In this document: positions 58,881 through 64,000 of the stretch, in pieces
Layout: every line of letters begins with the position of its first letter
Position numbering within the stretch: the first letter of the stretch is position 1
Source of the DNA: Paractinoplanes aksuensis
GTDB lineage: Bacteria; Actinomycetota; Actinomycetes; Mycobacteriales; Micromonosporaceae
Direction: 5' to 3'
DNA length: 64,000 nt
Assembly: GCF_024137025.1 (NCBI RefSeq)
Contig: NZ_JAMYJR010000027.1
Location: forward strand, 186,001-250,000
Translations under genes and position numbers: made by a program
The notes under the pieces: model-generated
What the model saw: only the letters and a program-made list of their open reading frames with translations
Databases searched by the model: none
Told to the model about the DNA's origin: nothing

Positions 58881-59377
58881 GAGGAAATCCTTTCGCTGGT
58901 CGTGGGTTCGTCGAGTTCGACCCGTAACGTGGCCAGGGCCCGGCTGGCGTTACTCCGAACGGTCCCGGTGCGACAGCCGAGCACCTCGGCGATCTCGAGG
59001 TCGCTCAGGCTCTCGTAGTACCGCAGCACGATCACCGCCCGCTGCTGCCGCGGCAGTCCCATCAACAGGCGCCACAGGTCGTCGTCAGGCTCGGGCGGCT
59101 CTGGCGTCCGCGGCGCCGACGCCCCGTCGACCGTCTCCTGGCCCAGCGGCACCGTCCACACCCGCCGGCGCCGCCGCAACGACAGGAACTCGTTGGTCAC
59201 CATCCGCCGCACGTAGCCGTACGGATCCTGCACCGACCCGATCCGCCCCCACTTCACGAGCGCCCGGGCCAGCACCTCCTGGACGATGTCCCGGGCCTCC
59301 TCGCGGTCGCCGCTGAGCAGCACCGCATATCGCAACAGCGCGTTCAACCGCGCCGCCGCGAACTCCTCGAAGCTCAT
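58877..59377 (-). CDS. SigE-family ECF sigma factor
   Basis: This 166-residue protein has region 2 in FAAARLNALLRYAVLLSGDREEARDIVQEVLARAL and region 4 in LPRQQRAVIVLRYYESLSDLEIAEVLGCRTGTVRSNASRAL. It is the same length as the sigma factor at 10355 and has the same downstream membrane partner, so the two modules are paralogous. GGGGAGGA sits shortly before the ATG at 59377 and fixes the start, although the frame extends further upstream. Confidence 0.88.
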   Translation of the reverse strand: MSFEEFAAARLNALLRYAVLLSGDREEARDIVQEVLARALVKWGRIGSVQDPYGYVRRMVTNEFLSLRRRRRVWTVPLGQETVDGASAPRTPEPPEPDDDLWRLLMGLPRQQRAVIVLRYYESLSDLEIAEVLGCRTGTVRSNASRALATLRVELDEPTTSERISS

Positions 59378-59462
59378 CCGTCCTCCCCGTCGGTGGGCGC
59401 TCCTAGGGTTAGAACGCGATCCTCCCGGAATCTGCTGCACGCTATCGTTCAATATGCAGACC

Positions 59463-59483
59463 GAACGTTCTATCCGTTAGGAT
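59463..59483 (+). promoter_or_regulatory. GAACGTTC palindrome and -10 (TAGGAT) of the TetR gene
   Basis: GAACGTTC (59463-59470) is centred in GACCGAACGTTCTATC, with another TCGTTC arm at 59446. TAGGAT at 59478-59483 lies 7 bases before the ATG at 59491. The palindrome sits just upstream of the -10, a suitable place for TetR autorepression. Confidence 0.5.
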
Positions 59484-59490
59484 GGCGAGC

Positions 59491-60066
59491 ATGATGCGCG
59501 GTGCACCCTCCGAGGCCAGGCAGCGGCTCCTGGGCACGGCGACCCAGATCTTCTACGCCGACGGCATCCACTCGGTCGGCGTCGACCGCATCGTCGCCGA
59601 GGCCAAGGTGACCCGGGCCACGTTCTACCGCCACTTCCCCAGCAAGGACGACCTGGTGGTCACCTACCTGCAAGAGGTGCACCAGATGGAGCGGTCCGCC
59701 ATCACCGCGGCCATCGCCGCCAACACCACCGCCGCCGACTCACTGCTGGCCGTGGCGAACACCATCGCCGGCATGATCCGCCGCCCCGGCTTCCGCGGCT
59801 GCGCCTTCCTCAACGCCGCCGCCGAGTTCCCCGACCCCACCCACCCGGTACACCAGCAGATCATCGCCCACCGCCAGTGGTTCCTGGACACGCTGACCAC
59901 CTTGATGGCCCAGGTCGCCGAGGACTCCTCCGACGCCGCCGCCCGCCACTTCGCCATGCTCCGCGACGGCGCCATGGCCGCCGGCTGCCTCTTCGACCCC
60001 GCCCTGGTGACCGAAACCTTCCTCCGCGGCATCGAGGGCCTGGTCCGCATCCACGGCCAGCGCTAG
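59491..60066 (+). CDS. TetR-family regulator
   Basis: This 191-residue protein has an N-terminal helix-turn-helix (ARQRLLGTATQIFYADGIHSVGVDRIVAEAKVTRATFYRHFPSKDDLV) and a helical ligand domain with the FRGCAFLNAAAEFPDPTHP signature of the LmrA/YxaF-like subgroup. Ligand and target are unknown. ATG 59491 is preferred over 59482 because the -10 element overlaps the latter. The end overlaps the opposite gene by 4 bases. Confidence 0.88.
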   Translation: MMRGAPSEARQRLLGTATQIFYADGIHSVGVDRIVAEAKVTRATFYRHFPSKDDLVVTYLQEVHQMERSAITAAIAANTTAADSLLAVANTIAGMIRRPGFRGCAFLNAAAEFPDPTHPVHQQIIAHRQWFLDTLTTLMAQVAEDSSDAAARHFAMLRDGAMAAGCLFDPALVTETFLRGIEGLVRIHGQR

Positions 60067-60599
60067 CTACGTGAGTCGCAGGGCCGAAGAATCAGCGTGC
60101 GAGTCCATTCCGACTGTCTCTCGACCGTGAGCGTCACCCGGGTTCCCACGTCCGGCGGAGAGCCCTCGTACTCGACCGTCTCATGCCAGTCGCCGAACCT
60201 GACGTGGTACTCCCGGTTGCTGGTATAGACGTACTCGACTGTCGCGTCGATACGGGCGCCCACGGGCCGGCGGCGGGTGAGCTCCGCCCATTCCGGACCG
60301 GTACACCGCCGGCCGCGGTTGTCCCGATCGCGCATACCGGCATCGAGCGGAAACAACCGCACCTCGTGCCCGCGGTGCTGGAGCACCTCGAAGAAGCCGC
60401 TGCGCCCAACGGGCGGCCAAAGCGAGGGCTCCCGGGGCAACTGCAGCACATCCACCCAGCCCGGAACCGGATCGCCGAGGTCGACGGCCAGGCCCGCCCT
60501 TCCCAGCCCGACCGGGTAGCCGGCCACCCGGCCTTTGACCCGCGTCCCTCGCGGGAGCCGCCGCCGGACGGCAGTCAGTTCATCCTCAGCCATATCCAT
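60063..60599 (-). CDS. Hypothetical protein with possible OB/S1-like repeats
   Basis: The 178-residue protein is probably cytoplasmic. Two stretches, GTRVKGRVAGYPVGLGRAGLAVDLGD and GARIDATVEYVYTSNREYHVRFGD, followed by GTRVTLTVERQSEWTRTLIL, resemble S1/OB-type beta-barrel strands, but I cannot name the family. ATG codons at 60599 and 60593 are both possible. It lies between the TetR and ArsR genes and shares the 54-base spacer with the ArsR promoter. Confidence 0.6.
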   Translation of the reverse strand: MDMAEDELTAVRRRLPRGTRVKGRVAGYPVGLGRAGLAVDLGDPVPGWVDVLQLPREPSLWPPVGRSGFFEVLQHRGHEVRLFPLDAGMRDRDNRGRRCTGPEWAELTRRRPVGARIDATVEYVYTSNREYHVRFGDWHETVEYEGSPPDVGTRVTLTVERQSEWTRTLILRPCDSRS

Positions 60600-60629
60600 A
60601 CATCATTCCAGACCCACCCGTACGGCTAT

Positions 60630-60647
60630 ACGTAATTACGTTATCCT
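60630..60647 (+). promoter_or_regulatory. Palindrome ACGTAATTACGT overlapping a -10 (TATCCT)
   Basis: A perfect 12-base palindrome (60630-60641) is immediately followed by TATCCT (60642-60647), 6 bases before the ATG at 60654. This fits a leaderless, self-repressed ArsR-type gene. Confidence 0.6.
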
Positions 60648-60653
60648 TGGCTC

Positions 60654-61160
60654 ATGGATGAGGCCCGGCTGGCCGCGCTCGAACGACGCGTGGCCGATCT
60701 CGAAGAGAAACTCCGGGGCCCGGTGACCGCCGGCGGGGGTCCGGCGAGCCCTGACGCCGACGTGTTCTGGGCGCTCGAAGGGCTTCTGGCGCGGGTCGAC
60801 GAACCGGGCGCTGTTCTGATCACCGGTGGTGTGACGCTTCCCGATGGACGGGTGGCGCGGTGGCAGGAGGGCGCCGGCACGGCCGAGCTGCTCGACACTG
60901 ACTGGTCGCAGCACGTCGCCGCGCTCGCTGCCCTCGGCCACCCGGCCCGCATCCGCCTGCTCACCCGGGTGCTGGCCGGCGCCGTCACGGCCCACGACCT
61001 GATGGCCGTCGAGGGCATGGGAACCAGCGGTCAGGTCTATCACCACCTGCGCCAGCTGGTCGCGGCCGGCTGGCTGCACACCGTCGGCGGCGGGCGCTAC
61101 GAGGTTCCCGTCGGCCGGGTCGTGCCGCTGCTCACCACGCTGCTGGCGGGCCGCCGATGA
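60654..61160 (+). CDS. ArsR-like winged-helix regulator
   Basis: This 168-residue protein begins with a coiled-coil (EARLAALERRVADLEEKLRG). A C-terminal ArsR-type domain follows (HVAALAALGHPARIRLLTRVL, AHDLMAVEGMGTSGQVYHHLRQLVAAGWL). No cysteine metal site is visible, so it may respond to something other than metal. It overlaps the M23 peptidase start by 4 bases (ATGA). This coupling suggests that it controls cell-wall hydrolysis or remodelling. Confidence 0.85.
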   Translation: MDEARLAALERRVADLEEKLRGPVTAGGGPASPDADVFWALEGLLARVDEPGAVLITGGVTLPDGRVARWQEGAGTAELLDTDWSQHVAALAALGHPARIRLLTRVLAGAVTAHDLMAVEGMGTSGQVYHHLRQLVAAGWLHTVGGGRYEVPVGRVVPLLTTLLAGRR

Positions 61161-61987
61161 AACGGGCCGTTGCTTCCGCGCAGACCTGGTGGATCCGGCT
61201 GTTCGTGCTGGCCGTCGTCGCCTCGACCGTCGTGCCCGCTCCCCGGCTGCTCGAGCTGGGGCTGATCGCCGCGCTGTTCGCACTCGGCCTGGTGCGGCCA
61301 CCCCGCGCCGATCGGCCGCCCACCGATCTGGCCCCGCCGGTGCGCGGCCGCTGGGTCGTGCTCAACAGCCCCGGCACGGCCGTCCCCAGCCACGGGGTCA
61401 AGGCCTACGGGCAGACGTACGCGGTGGACATCCTCCGCCCGTCGCCGGACGCCGCGACCTCGATCGGCTGGTCCTGGCGCACCCGCCGCCCCGAGACGTA
61501 CCCGTGCTTCGGCGAGCCCGTCCGGGCCATGGCCGCCGGCACGGTCGTCCGGTCGACGGACCGGCAGCGTGACCACCGCAGCCGCGACACCTGGCCGACC
61601 CTGATCAGCATGATGACGGTGGAAGCCTTCGCCCGCGAACTGGGCGGAGCGCCCTTCATCCTCGGCAACCACGTGATCGTCGAGCACGACGACGGCACCT
61701 TCGCGGCCTACGCCCACCTACGCCACCGGTCCACCCGGGTCCGCCCCGGCGACCGGGTGGCGACCGGGGATCACCTGGGCGATGTCGGCAACACCGGCAA
61801 CACCTCCGAACCACACCTGCACGTCCAACTCATGGACCGCGCCCGCGTGACTGCGGCCGCCGGCCTCCCGATGCACTGGCCGGACGCGGCCACCGACGAG
61901 CAGAAGGATCCACGCTGGAGCACCGGCAAGCCGAAGCCCACCGCGCTGCCCACCTTCCCGCAGAACGGCCAGATCATCCAGGCTTGA
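61157..61987 (+). CDS. Membrane-anchored M23-family metallopeptidase
   Basis: The product is 276 residues. Two membrane segments near the N-terminus (WIRLFVLAVVASTVV, LLELGLIAALFALGLV) precede an external M23 (LytM/lysostaphin-like) domain. Its zinc ligands are suggested by SHGVKAYGQTYAVDI, GNHVIVEHDDGTFAAYAHL and the HxH in NTSEPHLHVQLMD. M23 enzymes cut peptidoglycan cross-links. An insertion between the first two motifs is unusual (RPSPDAATSIGWSW, ELGGAPFIL). It is coupled to the ArsR regulator. Confidence 0.87.
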   Translation: MKRAVASAQTWWIRLFVLAVVASTVVPAPRLLELGLIAALFALGLVRPPRADRPPTDLAPPVRGRWVVLNSPGTAVPSHGVKAYGQTYAVDILRPSPDAATSIGWSWRTRRPETYPCFGEPVRAMAAGTVVRSTDRQRDHRSRDTWPTLISMMTVEAFARELGGAPFILGNHVIVEHDDGTFAAYAHLRHRSTRVRPGDRVATGDHLGDVGNTGNTSEPHLHVQLMDRARVTAAAGLPMHWPDAATDEQKDPRWSTGKPKPTALPTFPQNGQIIQA

Positions 61988-61999
61988 GGCCGGCCCCGG

Positions 62000-62105
62000 T
62001 CACAGCGTGACGGCGCGGGCGTTGAGGCTGAACTGGTCGCGGATGCCGGCCAGGAATGTGGCGTCGTCGATTGTGCGGCGGACGCCGAGGACCTTGCCGA
62101 CGGTG
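62000..62105 (-). pseudogene. 3' remnant of an unidentified gene
   Basis: Read on the minus strand, PTVGKVLGVRRTIDDATFL followed by AGIRDQFSLNARAVTL and a stop looks like a natural protein C-terminus. The frame stays open further upstream, but there it is only antisense to the AraC gene. The 5' part is missing. The junction with the truncated AraC gene suggests one deletion took the starts of both divergent genes. I cannot name the family. Confidence 0.45.
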
Positions 62106-62107
62106 GG

Positions 62108-62626
62108 GTGGCCACCGCCGACGACGACCTGCTCGGCGCGATCCTGTGGCTGTTGCGTCTGGTCGAGCGGCCGCGCGACTTCGCCGTCCTCTCCCCCGGT
62201 CTCGAGCGCGAGATCCACTGGCGGCTGCTCACCGGGCCGCCGGGTGGGCTGGTGCGGCAGGTGGGGCGGGCCGACGAGCGCTTCACGATCGCCCGCCGGG
62301 CCGCGCGCTGGCTCGAGGACCACTATGATCGGGCCGTCCGGGCCGACGACCTGGCCCGGCACGTGGGGGTCAGCGTGGCCACGCTCAACCGGCACTTCCG
62401 GGCGGCCACCATGATGAGCCCGGTGCAGTACCAGAAGCAGTTGCGCCTGCAGGAGGCCCGGATCCGGCTCGCGGCCGCCCCCGGTGACGTGGCCGGGGTC
62501 GGTCACGCGGTCGGCTACGGCGGCATGTCGCAGTTCAGCCGCGAGTACCGCCGCCTGTTCGGCGTGCCCCCGAGCGAGGACGTCAGCGACCGTACGCCTC
62601 GAGCAGCCGCAGCCAGACCTCGTTGA
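62108..62626 (+). pseudogene. AraC-family regulator lacking its N-terminal domain
   Basis: From GTG 62108 the product has 172 residues. It contains only the last part of the AraC_N cupin (DDDLLGAILWLLRLVERP, EREIHWRLLTGPPGGLVRQ) and the complete double helix-turn-helix (LARHVGVSVATLNRHFRAAT, GVGHAVGYGGMSQFSREYRRLFG). Full members have roughly 100 more N-terminal residues. Homology begins abruptly beside the remnant at 62000-62105. If expressed, the DNA-binding part could act without ligand control. The end overlaps the opposite oxidoreductase gene by 44 bases. Confidence 0.72.
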
Positions 62627-63989
62627 CCGTGGGGAAGGCGGGGACGGCGTGCCACAGCCGCTCCATCGGCACCTCGCCGACGACGGCGATCGTGGCCGCG
62701 TGGATCAGCTCGGCCACGTCCGGCCCGACCAGGGTGAAACCGACGATCACGCGACGGTCCTCGTCGACCACCATCCGGGCCTGACCCTGGTAGCCCTCGG
62801 CGTGCAGCACCGAACCGGCGACCGCGCCCAGATCAAAATCGATCACCCGCGTACGCAACCCCGCCTGCTCGGCCGCGGCCGCGGTCAGCCCGACCGACGC
62901 CACCTCGGGGTCGGTGAACACGACCTGCGGCACCGCCCGCTCGTCGGCCGTCACCGCGTGCCGCCCCCACGGACCGGTCTCGGTCTTCTCCCCCTGGGCC
63001 CGGGCCACGATCGCGTCGCCCAGCGCGCGGGCCTGGTACTTGCCCTGGTGGGTCAGCAGCACCCGCCGGTTCACGTCGCCCGCGGCGTACAGCCAGTCGC
63101 CGGCGCCCTCGACCCGCAGCGCGTCGTCGACCGTGAGCCAGGAGCCCGGCTTCAGGCCGATGGCGTCGAGGCCGATGTCCTGCGTGTTGGGCGTACGCCC
63201 GATGGCGACCAGAAGTTCGTCGGCCTCGACGGTGTCGCCGTCGGCCAGCGTGAGGTGCACGGTCCCGGACTCGTCGCGCGTCACCGACACGGCCTCGGCC
63301 CCGACCCGTACGTCCACACCGGACTCCCGCAGGGCCTGGGTCACCCGCTCACCGGCGAAAGGCTCGGCCTGGTGCAGGACGCCGTCGCGGGCCAGCATGG
63401 TGACTTCGGCGCCGAGGCTCGAATAGGCGGTAGCCATCTCCGAAGCGACGACGCCACCGCCGATGACAGCCAGCCGGCGGGGAACCGCGCTCGCCGCGGC
63501 CGCCTCCCGGCTCGTCCACGGCTCAGCCTCACGCAGACCCTCGATGTCGGGGACGAGCGCGCCGGAGCCGGTCGCGACGACCACCGCGTGCCGCGCGGTC
63601 AGGGTTGTCCCGGCCACCTCGACGACGCGCTCCGAGACGATCCGGCCCTGACCCCGGTACAGCTTGATCCCAGCCGATTCCAGCCAGGCGACCTGACCGT
63701 CATCCTTCCAGTTCGAGGCGAACGAATCCCGGCGGGCGAGCACAGCCGCCGCATCAAGATTTCCCGTGACCGCCTCGCGGGCCCCGGCGACGTTCCGGGC
63801 CGCTCGCAGAGCCCCGGCGCTGCGCAGCAACGCTTTGGTCGGCATGCAGGCCCAGTAGGAACACTCACCCCCGACCAGCTCCCGCTCGACAATGGCCGCC
63901 GTGAGGCCACCATGCACCAGCCGATCGGCGATGTTCTCCCCCACCGGCCCGGCCCCGATCACAACAACGTCGTACGTGGTTTCGCGCAT
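62583..63989 (-). CDS. Mercuric-reductase/lipoamide-dehydrogenase-like flavoprotein
   Basis: This 468-residue class I pyridine-nucleotide disulfide oxidoreductase has FAD binding at DVVVIGAGPVGENIADRL, the redox pair in GGECSYWACMPTK (CxxxxC), NAD(P) binding at LAVIGGGVVASEMATAYSSLG, the second FAD motif LYAAGDVN, and a C-terminal dimer domain with HAVPAFPTVNEVW. The active-site spacing is intact, but the sequence SYWA replaces the usual LNVG, as in a distinct subgroup without a known substrate. It lacks an N-terminal metal-binding domain and merR neighbours, so mercury reduction is unlikely. The last 11 bases of the window hold nothing. Confidence 0.85.
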   Translation of the reverse strand: MRETTYDVVVIGAGPVGENIADRLVHGGLTAAIVERELVGGECSYWACMPTKALLRSAGALRAARNVAGAREAVTGNLDAAAVLARRDSFASNWKDDGQVAWLESAGIKLYRGQGRIVSERVVEVAGTTLTARHAVVVATGSGALVPDIEGLREAEPWTSREAAAASAVPRRLAVIGGGVVASEMATAYSSLGAEVTMLARDGVLHQAEPFAGERVTQALRESGVDVRVGAEAVSVTRDESGTVHLTLADGDTVEADELLVAIGRTPNTQDIGLDAIGLKPGSWLTVDDALRVEGAGDWLYAAGDVNRRVLLTHQGKYQARALGDAIVARAQGEKTETGPWGRHAVTADERAVPQVVFTDPEVASVGLTAAAAEQAGLRTRVIDFDLGAVAGSVLHAEGYQGQARMVVDEDRRVIVGFTLVGPDVAELIHAATIAVVGEVPMERLWHAVPAFPTVNEVWLRLLEAYGR

Positions 63990-64000
63990 GTCAGTGCCCT

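Noticed and set aside
62106..62506. Minus-strand open frame extending the remnant at 62000
   Set aside because: Beyond 62105 the translation is only the antisense of the AraC helix-turn-helix region.
62583..63989. Annotation as mercuric reductase merA
   Set aside because: No N-terminal HMA domain, no C-terminal cysteine pair and no mer neighbours. Only the general disulfide oxidoreductase fold is supported.

Overview
The window is GC-rich DNA from an actinomycete. GTG starts are frequent, genes overlap by 4 bases (GTGA, ATGA), several genes look leaderless, and lipoproteins, SigE-type sigma factors, NarL two-component pairs, BTAD and XRE regulators and a mycothiol-type DsbA protein are present. 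This combination suggests a filamentous, probably Micromonosporaceae-like (Actinoplanes-type) chromosome. That assignment is inference; no rRNA or other marker is present, and I see no rRNA, tRNA, CRISPR array or replication origin.

Left third (1-23.7 kb). The window opens with an lprG-p55-like lipoprotein and MFS pair, a CPBP protease and a two-component system. A large XRE/NB-ARC/TPR regulator follows, divergent from two small secreted proteins. Next come a 17-bp degenerate tandem repeat, a GH114 polygalactosaminidase behind a duplicated palindrome-bearing leader, a SigE-type sigma factor with a membrane partner, an acyltransferase, a frameshifted DUF1023 hydrolase, a second two-component system and a decapitated FkbM methyltransferase. 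A CUT1 sugar-uptake operon (binding protein, two permeases, DUF4874/DUF4832 protein) lies divergent to a Gfo/Idh/MocA dehydrogenase, with a ROK regulator between them.

Middle (23.7-36 kb). A stand-alone SARP and a GntR/UTRA regulator flank a tightly coupled amino-sugar operon: AgaS-type SIS protein, BadF-type sugar kinase, DMT-type permease, PfkB kinase and class II aldolase. It is followed by a compact chitin-type LPMO and an orphan ModA lipoprotein. Then comes a redox module: an Rrf2 regulator with two matching palindromes, an AhpD/CMD protein, a C-terminally truncated ECF41-like sigma factor and an FAD monooxygenase.

36-47.4 kb holds the most notable structure. A gene encoding a DUF402 domain fused to a PCMT-like (FxLD-type) methyltransferase is split exactly by a 7,858-bp Tn554/RIT-like element. 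The element carries three tyrosine recombinases (two damaged), a DUF6262/TnpC-like protein and a membrane-anchored pentapeptide-like cargo protein. A shared GTGGCT core and inverted arms mark both ends, and precise removal rejoins the host gene in frame.

Right third (47.4-64 kb). This holds a soluble GAF-GAF-MCP receptor, a PQQ-like propeller protein, two adjacent MutS-like ATPases, NhaA, an Rv2466c-like DsbA protein, an internally deleted old yellow enzyme, an MFS/MarR pair with twin operators, a second SigE/membrane-partner module, and TetR and ArsR regulators with palindromic promoters. It ends with an M23 peptidase, an AraC regulator and a neighbour both truncated by one apparent deletion, and a mercuric-reductase-like flavoprotein. 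Several gene remnants across the window suggest repeated small deletions.
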